This document shows, one piece after another, positions 20,697 to 34,223 of a stretch of 64,000 nt of DNA. The notes beneath the pieces were generated by a model. The model saw only the letters and a program-made list of their open reading frames with translations, ran no database searches and was not told the origin of the DNA. Position 1 is the stretch's first letter. Every line of letters begins with the position of its first letter. Origin of the DNA: Caprimulgus europaeus (lineage: Eukaryota > Chordata > Aves > Caprimulgiformes > Caprimulgidae). The translations under genes were made by a program, and so were the position numbers. The stretch lies in assembly GCA_907165065.1 (NCBI GenBank), contig OU015532.1, positions 44,246,839 to 44,310,838 on the forward strand. The letters are read 5' to 3'.

Positions 20697-23600
20697 ATTT
20701 ACAGAAAGAATCTGAAGACATCTAATGTGCTTCACCTTGAGTCAGATGCAGGATGGAAAGCAGCAAACCTGAGAAAGGGTTAAATGAGTTCCGAAGGCAG
20801 AGGAAGCACAAAACTGTTAGTCCAAATGCCTGGGGCACGTAATTGCTGGAGGTCTGAATGTACAACACCATTCTGATTATTGGTTGCCAATTTTTGCAGT
20901 TAGCTTGTGCTGAAATAATATTTGAAATACCTTAACATGTAATATGACTTGTTGGTTTTTTTCCTATGCTTTTGTCATCAATTTTAATAACCCTTAAGGA
21001 ATTTTAATGCCAGATCAGACCTGTTGGCTGTAGTTCAAGAGGTAGTGAGGGCTTTGCAAGAAGTAGGGAACGGTAGGCAGGAGTTCAGCATTCCCACAGG
21101 GGTGGTGTCATCTTGTTTGGGTAAGTAGAATGATTGAAATTAATTTTTTAAATGGGGGTCTCATTAGTTTATCTCAAGACATAATTGCAGTGTTTTCTGT
21201 ATTTTTGCTTGAGAAAGTTGTTTATTTTTTGAGGGAGTTTTAATGGAATTCTCAGGCTAAGTGCCTGAGATTTATTTTGAATTGTTAAAATGAACTTGCA
21301 TTTGAGTACTTAGGGATACTATTACTTCTGGATGGTAATTTAGGCAACTCAGTTTCTTGAGTTTCACCTGTCATTAAGATACTCTTTTATCCAACTTTTT
21401 ATGTCAGGTTGACATCAGTTAGCATTTGGAAAAGATTAAATATAAATCCTTTTTATCTGCAATTTTTGTTAATGAAACTTGTATTTTTCCTTTTTTAAAA
21501 ATTTTTTCTTTTTTTTTTTTCCCCTCAAACTGATCTTTGATCAGCAGTTTTATGTGAATTTTACTGGTTTGCTAACTGTGTGGATCTCTTCTGTAGTACT
21601 TTGACCTGGCAATTCCAGGTTTGCTCTTGGTTAAATGACATCCTCCTTTCTCAGGCAGGGAGCCCTCTCCTTAAAGTACATTTGTGAAAAAAACTACGTA
21701 TTTTAGAAGGCAAGCATAAAATTGGCTATGATGCAATGCAGTAAAGATTTTGGGGTGTTGTCAAGTCATGCCATGTTTGTTAAGTTGTCTGTATGATTAT
21801 TTTGAATGTGTTTTGCTACAGATAGTTTAGGAAAAGAAATTATTAATCTTGACGGCGTTTTATTTTTATAGATTTATATGATTTATTTTTTTTATGTTTC
21901 TAAACAATCTGAAGTGGTAGATGGAGTTGTGGCTTAGTGTCTCATCACAAGTGTCAACCAAAATATCAATTACATGCTTTCTTTTTGAAAATAAATGTGA
22001 AAAATAGGAAGCAGAATTGCATCTTGTTCATTTCAGAGTGGTCTCAAAAGTGCATCTGGATTCTAAAGAGCCTTCCTCCAACTTCCTTAATGTTTATATA
22101 GCAATGTAAATACGGAAACACTTTTTCACAGTCTTTATATGTTTATTTAAATACATTTTCTCATGGCAGTGATGGGAAATGTTGCAATATGCTCACACTG
22201 TGTTAGACAGCAAAGGTGCATCCTGGGAGTCTGTGAAAATCACTGTTTCCTGCTGAGAAGTTTGTAAATAGTGGGTGTAACTCAGTGGCACCTGCAAGGC
22301 GGTGGTTTTTCATTTATTGGGAGGGTTTCCATTGATCTGACTTCTCAGGCAGCAGAGAGCAGCTTGTGTGCCTGATGTTGCTGTGTGTGCTTTCTGTTAT
22401 TTGAGTGCTCCTCAGAGTCCTAAACAAACAGGGAATCTTCAGATTCATAACCTTTGGTAGTGCTTTTCTCCTGAAGTCTCTTATAAATGCGTAGTGTTGG
22501 TGTTGCTTAAACTTCTTGCCTTCTCTGGCAGAAGCAACCACAAGGATATTGATTATTTCTTTATCTGGCTTAGACATATCTTATCGAAAGAGGTGATAGC
22601 TTTAACTGTGCTTTTTGAAATCAGAAGTGTTTTGGGATGGAATGATCCTTTGGACAGTTTTCTTGATAGTTGCTTGAAAATGTTGTGTCATTGTGGTGTT
22701 TATTACCTGCCATCACCTGGTGTTCAAAGGTATCTGGAGCTCCAAGCCCTTGCACCATTTTTTTCTTTTTTTTAACTTATATGTTAAGTGATTATAGAGA
22801 AAAAAATGCTGTGAACTGTGAAGTCCATCTGAGAATTCTTCAGCTGTGTTTGGATGTGCTGGGTGAAGATTTACTGTTATTTTGAAGGTGGATAGTCCCA
22901 GGAGTGCACATAGTGTTAATATGCACTAACATTAAAAAAAAACCCAAAAGACACCCAAAAATATGACAGTATTTAAGAATAATGAATGTCAGTACTTGTT
23001 GTGATGTGTTGGTGTATTGGCACATGTGTCAGGGAACGTGGCAAACCAAAAGGCTGTATTGGTTTTTGAGCAGTGATTTCTAATGACATTTATGGTGTTG
23101 CAAGGGCCTGGCTTCCCCAAGCTGCCCTCATCACCTGTGTGCACCTGGTGACAGTGACTCGGACAGCACAGGTACTGTGTGGAGAAAAGATCTTTGGGAG
23201 GAAGAGTCATCAGTTCTTGAGGATGCAGTCTGAGCTTCACCAAAACATTTTGTCTCTCAGCTGTCTTTTATCTTGCTTTTTCAGCTTTAGACTTTCTGTT
23301 TCCTGATGGAGATGTATGAATTGTGGTGACAAGTTTGTCCTTCTTTACCCAGTAGGCTCTCTAATGAGTTCAATGATGGACAGCACTGATGTCAAACTGT
23401 AGCTCTGTAAAACTGTAGTGAAAGCTGCTACAAAATGTGCTTTTATATCGGGTTTAAGATTACATCTCAGTGTTTTTTAACATTGTCTCAATATTTTTTC
23501 TTTCATGCTTCCCTGAGTTCTTATGTATACTGCTTTTCCTTTCCTTTTCCTTTTTCTCTTACTGAGATGAGGATTCAGCAGAAACCCCACAATTCCGTGT

Positions 23601-25168
23601 CCCTTGGTGTTTGAGTTCCACCTTGTCCTCTTTGCATGGTATCTGTCAGCACCTCAACTGCTGTGGGAAAGGGTGAGCTATGGTTACATGAAGCTGTTGT
23701 TATGAAGGAAGACAGAAGTGATTCTTGATATAATTTATGAAGTTCTTTGCTGTATGAAATCTAGCTTAAACTTATAGATTATACATATCCATATTATACA
23801 TCTATACATATGTACAAAACTGTAGAATTATACTAATTATATCTAATATTGGTCACATAAAGTAGCTTGTACCACAGTCATGGGATAGTGTAGAGAAACC
23901 TGAATTACTACCAATATTATACTTATTTTGAGAATGAATTAAGAACTCTTTAACCCACAGTAACTTAATTGCAGTGAGTCTGTTTGCTTTCATACACTAT
24001 AGGCTGAAAGGATGAAAAGGTGAAATTCAGCTTGATTAAACTCAACATGTAACTTCAAAAATCATACTTGCTTTTATCCCTAAGTAGGGAAGACATGTAT
24101 AATTTTCTAAAAATTTCCGTAGTAAATTAAGCATCAGAGAAACAAGAGAGAAATGCAAGGTTGCCTAATGGGTAGTAAAAGTGGGGAGATAGGAAAGTAA
24201 CAGACCCACTTCAGGAGGAATCTTCATGTATTCGTTTAGCAATAGTCTCTTCTTAATATCACACTGTTTTAGTCTGTGGTGAAGCATGCTCAAGGAAAAG
24301 ATGTGTCAAAAATTATTCAAATACGAGCAACTTGAAAGCCCTGAATCCTCTCTGAAATGAAATATGCCATACTATTAGTGTGTGTTTTTTTTCCCCTAAC
24401 ATTTAGGCTCTGTAAAGCTTGGTGTGTAGTATTGAGGAATAGTTTCAAAGGCATTTTCTGAAATATATAAATTGCATATTTTTGTGTAATATTCATGCTA
24501 ATGGCATTATATTCAGTACAAATTTTCAGCTTCCTTCATTATCAGGCACCATCAGCCACCTAACAAACAAATTTCAAAAAGGTCTTTCAGATTTTTTGTA
24601 TTGAAAATCCCTGACCACTTCTTTGATCTTAATTACTAGCATCTCAGCTTTGATAGACTTCTTGACCTTTGTTTGAAGATCTACCTTTGATTAGCCCGTG
24701 TCTGATAAACATGAAGCTGCAGCGCTGTCTTGCCTCAGGGAAGCGGTGTTGGGTCTCCTGGATGCCGAACGCTGCTTGCATCTGTTCCTGGCCTTCCCAG
24801 GGAGCAGCCATGGCAGCAGAACCGAACTGATCCCGTCTCTGAAAGCTGCACAGCTGCTGCTGGGGTTCTGAATTAACTCTTGTTAATGTCACCTTACTGC
24901 TGTTTGACCATCAGTTAATACAAGCAGAGTCACTCCAGCTGTTTGGACACTACACTGTGAAATAAAATGCTGTGATTTTTATTTGGTTCTTGTTTGAAAA
25001 ACTTAAAATGACAGATGGAATTATGTATGAATTCCTAGTATAATATCCACAGCAACACCAGACTGTGTTCTCACTGTGGACAGGTTTGAAGAACTTACCT
25101 TTTTAAGAGGGAAATAAAAAAAAAAAAAAAAAGAGGCAGGGAGAGGGAAGGCATCTAAGGCACAACAG

Positions 25169-25470
25169 AAAATCACAGAATCCCAGACTGGTTTGGGTTG
25201 GAAGGGACCTTAAAGCTCATCCAGTCCCAACCCCCCTGCCAGCAGCAGGGACACCTTCCACTAGACCAGGTTGCTCAAAGCCTCATCCAACCTGGCCGAG
25301 AACACTTCCAGGGAGGAGCAGCCACAGCTTCTCTGGGCAGCCTGGGCCAGTGTCTCACCACCCTCACAGAGAAGAATTTCTTCCTAATGTCTAATCTAAA
25401 CCTCCCCTCTTCCAGTTTAGAGCCATTTCCCCTTGTTCTGTCACTAACTGTCCTTATAAAAAATCCCTCT
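25169..25470 (-). mobile_element. CR1 LINE 3' end fragment, antisense
   Basis: 'cacagaatcccagactggtt', 'gaagggaccttaaagctcat', 'cttccactagaccaggttgc', 'ggaggagcagccacagcttc' and 'aagaatttcttcctaatgtc' follow in the order of a reverse-complemented CR1 3' end. It is the same subfamily as the copies at 1214, 30015 and 59785. An A-rich tract at 25116-25133 lies 40 bases to its left. Confidence 0.95.
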
Positions 25471-28466
25471 CAAGCTGCTGTTTCTTTCTTTTAATCTGCT
25501 GCTACATGAATTGTTTCAATGCATACCTAAGGGATTCGTAGTAATTCTGTTGATGTTGGTGTTTCTCTTGTGTGTTCACTTCTCTTTCAATATAAATTTA
25601 TCTGACTTTAAAATGAGTAATGGTATTTGTAGGGGTAGCAGGTATTTGTAGTGTGTAGTAAGGTGTATATTTTTACATTTTTTAAATACTTAATCTCCTT
25701 TAGATATAAATTTCGATAGGCTGAATTAAATCCCTTGATTTAAAATATTCCCTCATAATTAATAGCAAGGCCCTCTAGCTTTTTAATATAAATATGAAAT
25801 AGAAACAAAATAGATTTCTTTTTTTGCCTTACCTCTGTTCCTTTTTGTTACGTTTTCAACTTCTCTGTTGTGTTTCAGTGATTTGCATGGTATGGTTTTT
25901 AGTCTTCTGTGAAGCTTGCTGATTTAGGTCTTACTTTTTTTTGGTGAGACTGTCAAACATTGTATTCATATCCTTGTCTTTTGAGAAGATATGCTTTCTC
26001 TTTTGAACTAATTACTGTAACCCGTAACAAATAATAATGAGGCTGTACTGCACAAACTGGTTCTTCCCTCAAATTCAAACACAAGTTTGTTTCTTATTGA
26101 GTTTCTCCAAGAGAACAAGTTTTGCCAGCATTTCATCCTTAATTTCTTCATGTTGTCTGTATTCTTCACTTAACAGCTTTCTTATTTGGGCTTTCCCAAC
26201 AGCTTTTTTCAGTCTTTCCTTTCAGTAGCATGTGTCTAGAGAGAGGGTTCTCTCTGTGTGATTTCCTTGCCTCTAAATTTCCTCATTCTTTTAGTTACAT
26301 TTCTAAAGATGGTTACGCCTTTCCCCTTGTCTTAGTGTTGTGTATTCTTCCAGCCCTTATCTGCGCTTAGGTTTTGTTTCCTTAAGCTGGTTTGATTTCA
26401 GATCCCATTTGGCTGCATCCACACTAAGCAAGTGGACCATTGTCTGGTAGGGAGGACAGCTGGCACGGATTGACAAGTGTCCTTTCTGTTAATCTCTGAG
26501 CCCTCAGAACAGGTAGCTGCATTTCTCGTCGGTCTGATAACCCTCAGGTTGTTCCCAGAGGTTGGAAAAGTGCAGCTGACCTTTATCAAAAGTACTTCAG
26601 GGCTTGTTCTAACATGTTGATTTGTGTTTCAGTGTCTGTGAGAGTTTCAGACATTAGGATATGGATGTAATAAAGGCAATAGTTAAACCAGGTACCAGCT
26701 AGAGGTTAACTCATCTATGAGCTGCTTCCTGAAAGGCCTATCCTGTGAGTCATTGATATTAAATCTTATGCTTTGAATGATTCTGCTGGCTGTCTGGGGA
26801 AAAAACAAACAAAAAGGAACAAACAGCCTCTCTCAATAGGCCCTTCAGTTCCTCATCCACTTAAATTTGCTTGTTTGGTAATTTATAGGAGATCTACGCT
26901 TTCCTTCTGACTGTAACTTTCTCATTTTAATGTTATGTGGAGTGTTTGGCTTCTGTTGCATTCTGGATCTCAGAACAAGTATAAACCTGGAATATTGAAG
27001 ACAAGATTTCCTCCTCTACTGTCTGTATCTGTCCATCCTCAGCTGAGCATGCCCTCTATCTTTCTTCATGTAGTAGCCCACTAAATGTCTTGTGTCAGTG
27101 GAGTAATATTTTTACTTTCTGAGATTTCCAGCTGCTCCTGTTCTATTCCCCTTAGTTTTTACATTAGTTGACAGAGCTGAGGGAAGCTCCAAAGACAATC
27201 TACTGCTTGCCAGCTTTTCCTCCCTATGACCCTTTAACTAACCACGGTCACCACTCATCACTTTGGAGCCGTGATCTAGGTTGCCATTTGTAACTCACGT
27301 TCTTTGAGAGCGCTCTTTGCCTTTAACTTGCTCGCTGGTGACATGAATGACAGCAGATTTTTAGCTTGCCAGGCTGGGAAGCACAGATGGCACTTCACAT
27401 GGCTGAGAAGAAGTGGGACTCTGGGGAAAAGAAACATAACATATGTTCCTGGATTTGAGGGAGCTAGGAGAGATCCAGTGCTTGCAGTGTTGTCCCAAGT
27501 TTTCCTCAGGTTTGTTCTACGTATGCAAGTGTGTAATGCGTTAGCAATTGCACTGTAGCATATGGGAACCTTTGTCACGTGAAAAATGTAGGGCTGGAGG
27601 CTCTGAACAACAGTGACCTGTCTTCTGGGAATATTGGGATGTGTCGGTGAGGCTTATGTATTTTTTAAATGAATAAAAGGGAAAAATGAGTCAAGTGGTT
27701 GGGCCAATGTGTCTGGAAGGGAGGGGAGCAGGAGAGGACTCGAGAACTGCACAGTGTCACATTGGGTTATTAAATTCCGGGTGACCTCCCTCCCAGCAAG
27801 CAAATGGGTTAAAAATGTGTTTATGTTTGGGATGTTATTTAATAACTTCATAGTTTGGTCCTTTTTCAATGAAAGAAGTCAGAGCATTATGTACTGTTCT
27901 GTGTACTGTAGGTTTTGTACACTGTCCTTGATTTATGTCTTGAGAAACCATTTTATGTGACAATTTTAAATTCATGAAAGGACTTTATACCTTATAACTG
28001 TTTTATATTTTCTTCTGCTAAGGATAACCACTTAATGAAACTGAATTCTGCTCCTAATTATTATTTGTGCCATTAAAAATGGTGTTCTCTGAGAACAAGG
28101 TCAAAGTGACAAAGCCCTGTCTGATAAGGAAGAACAAGTGTGAGGACATCTTTTAGGCTTGTTTTGAGGAATTCTGGGGAATGCTGCTTCCAAATCTGTA
28201 TCTTGTTTGATTAAAGTAGAATTTCATTGAACAATCATCTGTCTTTCTCAAACCTGTGATAGTCAAAGCTCGTTTGAAGGGGAACCTTCTCTACAAAATT
28301 GCACTGCAGAAAGAGTCCTGTGCACTTCACTGCAAAACAACTAAGTCCTGAGAGCCTTTCATCTGTGTACAGCAGAAGTTGGATGATTTGGCTTTGATTC
28401 TTGCGTATTATGGATTGAGTATATTCCATCTTTTCTTTAGCCCTTAGCAGTAAGGAGTCTTAACCT

Positions 28467-28488
28467 AAAATAAATAAATAAATAAAAT
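28467..28488. repeat. (AAAT)n tetranucleotide repeat
   Basis: About five AAAT units, followed by A/T-only sequence to 28540 ('atatataaaataaatatatt'). Confidence 0.85.
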
Positions 28489-30014
28489 ACAGATAATCTT
28501 TTTTTTATATATAAAATAAATATATTTAAAAAAAAATCTTTCCCTTTGTTCCCCTGGGATGTATTTTCTTTCCATATTTGTTGAAGGAAACTTGTTTAGT
28601 ACCAGCAACTAACAATGGTACCAGACAGATGGACTGATGGGTATAAGAGAGAAGTAGTTCAGTTTTTTAGTTGAATAACTGTTTCTTCATTAGAAAACCA
28701 CATTGTCTCTCGTTTTAAAACTGGAAAACACTTGTTCTGAGCTTCACTTGGTTTACAGAAATAATAATTTTAAATTTATTTTTCTTTACCAATCATGAAA
28801 AAACATTCAGTGCAATATTGTAGCTGGTTTTGTTGTTTGTTTGTTTTAAGCAGTTTTGTTGTTTAAATTGATTGTTTTCTTGTAATATTTTCCCTAACAT
28901 AGATTCGGTCACTTCTCTGCCAGCAACTTGAAACCATGGAGGCAGCACTGAAATAAGCAAGTGACTTTGCTAAAAAGCTGGTCTGTGTGCTTCTGAAGTT
29001 GCTGAGACTAGAGAAGGCAGGATTACCATACTTAGTGGTAGAGGATGATTTATCAGTTTAATTAAAAAATAAAAAATTGCATATTCCCATACTTGAGCAC
29101 TGACAGGAACTCCGAGTGTAACCAGACAGTTAATCTGAGGTAGGTGGTTGTTGTATGACCCAGATCCTGATCTGTTTCCTCCTCAGGTGATGTGGCTTTG
29201 CAAGAGTAACTTGATTCTAAGCCACACCACCTGGTTTCTAGTTTTTAAAAAAGGTTGTTGGGACCAACCAATAAAGCAGTAGTTAATTTGCTTTATATAT
29301 GTCAGATATATAGGTCTGATCACAGTCACACTCAGAAATGATTGAGTCATTTGGAAAAGAAAGAACTCTTGATGTGATTATGCTGAAGTTGATCTTGCCT
29401 TCTTAAAGGCAAAAGAATTTGTCCAGTAAAGCCTAAGCAGAAATAAGAATAGCCTTTACTGGGTGTGAGGGTGTATATGGGACAGAAACAACTGAACATA
29501 AATTTATTGTCAGAGGAATAACAGTAATCTGTGAGGAAGAGGATAAAACAGGCAAGAAAAATATTTGATTGTTATTTGCCAAAGTTTCCAATTTTACAGA
29601 TTCTGTTCTTCAGGGCTGTCACTGGTATCTTGTAGAGATCAGAAGGAAATACTTATTTTTTTTATGTTTTTGTCTTCTTGGTGCATAATTTATATAATTT
29701 TTATAATTTCTTCTGAAGCAGAGGCAATTTGCCGTTGACTAAACATGGGATTTTGAGTGAGATGTCTGGTTCCTCCTGTGGTGTTGGGAAAGTAGTCCTG
29801 CCCTGGCATCTGCATCTAGTGTCTGTGTTCAAAGTTAAACCAGTTTGCCCCAGTCAGATGGGGAAGGGAGGAGGGAAGAGTTTTCCCTTTTTCTTCCCCT
29901 CTGTGTTCCTGAGGCGATGTAGGTGTTTTCATCTAACACTTCTGTAGCTGGAGGCACTTACAGCATGGCTGGCATCCTTGAGTTCTGTTCTCTTGCTGCT
30001 GTACATTCAATTTT

Positions 30015-30136
30015 CATAGAATCCCAGACTGGTTTGGGTTGGAAGGGACCTTAAAGCTCATCCAGTTCCAACCCCTCTGCCAGCAGCAGGGACACCTTCC
30101 ACTAGACCAGGTTGCTCAAAGCCTCATCCAACCTGA
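30015..30136 (-). mobile_element. CR1 LINE 3' tail, antisense, short
   Basis: 'catagaatcccagactggtt', 'cagttccaacccctctgcca' and 'cactagaccaggttgctcaa' match the last 120 bases of the copy at 25169 almost exactly. The copy is cut at 'ccaacctgaatg'. Confidence 0.95.
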
Positions 30137-33061
30137 ATGTCTTCTGTCTGTTTTAAAACTCAAACTACATGAAAAGTGTTGATGAAACACTTTGGACTTT
30201 GTTTTGGATGGGTTCTCGGAATGCAGGGGACTGGATTAAACACTCCAGATGTATTGAACCCTTTATAAGGATATATTCTTTTATAAATACAGTCATTTCT
30301 CTATAAATAAAAGATAGTGGCTAGTCCGTATTCACCCAGCAATTCAAAGTCAGAATCAGCTAAAATCATGACCTTGATCTCCAGAAGGATCTCTGCAAAG
30401 AGGCAGGTCTATCTGGAAGGCACCACGGTCTAATTAATCTAATGACATTTGTAATACTGTTGAGGTGAATGAACAACAAATGCAAAGATTTTTTTTTTTT
30501 TTAATAGTTGTAGTTTTTGTGTTAGAAATAGAATTCCATTTTCAGGGATTTATTTGCAATATTAGGCTGGAAAATTGTAAGCTTTTTGGTAGTTTTCAAG
30601 TTTGGAATGACTCAGAGTAGGTTAACTATTTTTTCCACAGTTCCATAAAAAGAACCTGGTATAGATAATCATAATACATTAGTTGTGATGTTCTTAAAAC
30701 AAAGGGCTTTTCTTCTTTGCTCTTAGTAATAGATTTATATATGGAAAAAAAAAAATTGCTGGTCTCCTGTATCTTGATTTCAATACAATATTTGTTACTT
30801 CTTTGTTACTCTGGGCAGACTATGGGCTACAAGAAAATATTTAAAACCATTGCACACTTGGTTGCAAAACAATACTTGGAACTCAGATCAAAATTTCGAT
30901 GTCATAGGGGTAGAATCAGTTAAATGGAGCTACAAAAGACTTGACCGGGCTAGGCTGGACTCTTTTATGTTAAACCAACTGAACGTATTACATTGTTTTG
31001 TAATTTTATTTTTAGTTTTTTCAATTATTTGTCTTGTGGACAGATTTTCCTGGAGCAGAGGTATAAACTACATTGGAACTTTATTTAATACCCCTGCTAT
31101 AACCAACTGTTAAGTAGTTGTTTCACTCTGCTGGTATGTTAGTGTGGAAAAAAGACCCAGATATTCATGCCTTCTCTTTATTGTTCTGTGTGATTTTATA
31201 TCTTTTAGGATAGCACAGTTGAAAGTTTTGGTGAGCTTTTTGTAGGGTGTGGTGAATTGCCAAGCCTAGTAGGACTCTGGCCTTTTGGTACTGCCTGTAA
31301 TTCTGTTGCTTGCAGAGAAATCAATTTGTAAATTTATTAATAGTTCTTTTAATTACATGAAATAAAACATTTCCACTTCATGTTTTCTATCAGCCTGTCT
31401 GGCTTAATCTATTTTTCTGTACATGTGGCTTACATACCATGCTGCCTTCTACCTGTTACTGGGGTTGCAAATACAGACCAGTGAGAAGCTACAGCATAAT
31501 GCTTCATCAGAAATGGAAATTAACCACCAATCTAGACTGTGCTTTGAGGAGCTCACTGGCAGGCCAGCTCTTGGCACACTTGGGCTTCACATTCAGTTTT
31601 GCTTGGCTTCCTGACTCACCTTCAGCTGATAGTTTCACCTCTCCATTTCTGTGAAACACTTATTGCACCTCTTATCCAATCAGTTACAATAAAAGAACTA
31701 GTTTGGTTTTTCTGGAAAGCTAAACCCCTGATGTTAGTTTATAGATGGGGTAACACTGTTGTATTTTTGTTGTTGTTTGGATTTCGGAGGTCCTTTATGA
31801 CAGGAAAAGCTGTGTCCTTTTTATTTAGTGCTGCCTTTGCTGAAGTATACCCAAACTATCAATTCCAAATCAAAATGAAAATAGGCTGTCTCACTCTTTT
31901 TTCCCCCAGGCATTCAATTTTTGGAAGTTCATAGGCTCTGATCTTGTAGGTGTTGATTATTTTAAATAATTTATTAAATGAAAATACAGAATTCAGTCTT
32001 TTTAAAATTTTTATCACTGTTGCTGCTTTTGAGATTTTTAGAGTTGCCAGTTCACCTTGTTTGTTTCACAGTACAGCTGCCAAAGCTTCTCTTTGAAATA
32101 TAAAATCACTTAATTTTACTTCAAAAATAAGACTAATTTGGCAGAATTCTCCTTGCAGTAAAAGACAATTATCTGAAGCATTTATCATTTTCTTTTCAGT
32201 CCTGTTCCGGGTACTATTGTTGCTTTTAATTGGTTTCCTGTTTATTTTTCTTCCCCAGTTTTATCCTTTTCCTTGAAGTCAGGTTCACAAATTAGCTTTT
32301 TCAACATCCAATTTATTGCTGTTTCCGAGTCTGATGTGTGCAGCTTTGATTGCTTTTCTGTTAAATGGCCAAGAATGAACACTCAGTTCAGTAGCACACA
32401 GCCATTCTGGATTAGTGAGAACACTGCTGTAAGATGCTGTAGTAACTCTGTGCCTTGATAACCCCAAAGTAAGGTTTTGTTTAAGACAATCTACTACGTT
32501 ATATGTGGTCTACTATGTATGCTGTGTTCTGTACAAACATCAATAAACAAGTGGTACAAACCAGCTTAATCTGCTTACATCTGTTTTAAAGGCAGAGCTT
32601 TTCCATGTAGCAACTGTTTCAGTTGCAAGAGTTTACTATTTTAATTTTAGACATCTGGTTTTAGGATCTTGATCCTATAATTTTTCTCAATGTCTGTATA
32701 CATCCCAAGAATGAATCCTCTGTTTTTTTCCCCCTTGTTTTCTTAATTTGTTTTCACAGATGCCTTCAGGGCCTGTACTTAACCATTGTTGGTTTTTTTG
32801 GCAATTAAGTTTCTATTTTTTTGGGACCTCAGTATAAATAGGAGTTGTTCATAAGGTTGTTCATATGTATAAATTTATGTTTTCATAAGAGTTTTGCTAC
32901 AAATTACCTAATCACAAATCATATACAATTCTGAGCAATATTTTTTATGAGTGTTTGCATGCGTCTCTTGAATGCTGCATGTAATAGTCAAAGGATGAAA
33001 ACATGGGTAAAGATAAAAAGGGATAAAAACTAATGATTTTCTTTTTCTCTTCTACTTTCAG

Positions 33062-33138
33062 AGAGTTACCTAGGCTTCAAAATGAAAGTGAAGAAGAAGA
33101 GTCTTCGAAAGTATCAATTTGAGCAATAATAATTGCTG
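33062..33138 (+). other. Candidate 77-nt untranslated exon of the downstream gene
   Basis: A strong acceptor ('tttctttttctcttctactttcag' shape, AG at 33060-33061) and a strong donor ('gctg|gtaagtaagt', GT at 33139-33140) enclose 77 bases. All three plus frames have a stop: frame 1 at once (TAG), frame 2 at TGA 33120-33122 after an acidic run (NESEEEESSK), frame 3 at TAA 33127-33129. It therefore cannot be an internal coding exon, and fits a 5' UTR exon between the CpG island exon and the start-codon exon. It contains a complete 15-codon upstream open reading frame, ATG at 33082 to TAA at 33129, reading MKVKKKSLRKYQFEQ, that is very basic. Splice sites are judged by eye; transcript data would be decisive. 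Confidence 0.5.
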
Positions 33139-34201
33139 GTAAGTAAGTACTTCTCTGTGATGTTGCCTCCACTGGGACACAAACTGGATCTAAAGAAAAT
33201 AGATGAAGATTTGTGCTACCTAATCAGCAACTGAAAACTGCCCTTCTGTTGAGAGATCCTTGTCAGTGGGGAAAAAGCAAACTTTGCAAAAGAGAGGTCA
33301 GGTCCTTCGCTTTTATGTCAAATCACTGACAAAGTTGGGTCAATCAGACACCTCTTTTCTACTTACACCCATTTCTCTCCCTTCTCTTTGCCTCTCATCT
33401 CTAAAATGAGAAATTCTTTGATAGGTTCATTATGCATCTTCTGGTTTATGTCAAAAGCCCTTATTCTTTGGCAGTATTTTTTGGTTCTTTCATCTGTATT
33501 GCAGATATTCAATGTATTTCTCAGAGACAAGCAGTACTTCTGTAGAAGCTGGGCACAGGCCCTATCCCATGAAGCTTCTCTGAGAGTTGTAACAAAGCTG
33601 TTGTAGCTGGAAACTGTTGTGTGCTCTGGGATATCCTAGATCCAGATTTTGTCAAATGGTGATGTGGTCTGCAATTAAGAATTTACATTCTTATTATGAA
33701 TCTGATGTAATTAGGAACTTAATACTGCAGATTCTTATGTTTTTGAAGGTTTATACAAGTACCACTATACTCATTTAAATAAATAAACATATCATAAATG
33801 ATAAATCTTAGAAGAATAGTAGCTCTCTTATTTTTGAGAGGTTGCTTAAAGAATGAGGTGAACTTCACTGAAACATGAATTCAGGTGTAAACTTGGAAAC
33901 CAAGCATGTTATGACGTTATTCTTTTTTGATGCAGCTGTAGAAGAGACTGTTATGATCAGTATTGTTCATTATGGTGTGGATAAGAAGGTTGTGAAACTT
34001 TCTTGAACTTTCACAATTGACCAAATTAGACTAATAGCTCGAGCAGATTTGTCACAGGTGAGATGCTTTTACTGTTCACACAACTTCAGTAATGGTTGTC
34101 AAGCTGAAGACTTCTAAAATACTCTCAGTTATTATGACTTATTTAGACAGTCATAACTCATGAAGTGCTTTGTTAGCTTAAGAATTTAAAGAATGGCTTA
34201 A

Positions 34202-34223
34202 AAAACAAACAAACAAACAAACA
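34202..34223. repeat. (AAAC)n short repeat
   Basis: About five AAAC units after 'ggcttaaa'. Minor feature. Confidence 0.85.

Larger units (their letters stand above)
8534..33061 (+). other. First intron of the downstream gene (about 24.5 kb)
   Basis: Intron by inference, between the donor at 8534 and the acceptor ending at 33061. The first 600 bases remain GC-rich, after which the sequence is AT-rich. It holds CR1 copies at 12955, 14168, 18205, 25169 and 30015, simple repeats at 9645 and 20562, and no further exon that I can support. The stretches 9750-12950, 14250-18200, 20700-25160, 25480-30010 and 30140-33050 show nothing recognisable apart from short homopolymers and a locally GC-richer block at 24710-24870. 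Confidence 0.5.

Noticed and set aside
20507-20725. Hydrophobic 72-codon frame that looks like a membrane protein
   Set aside because: It is the translated T-rich tract; the phenylalanine and tyrosine come from TTT and TAT codons only.
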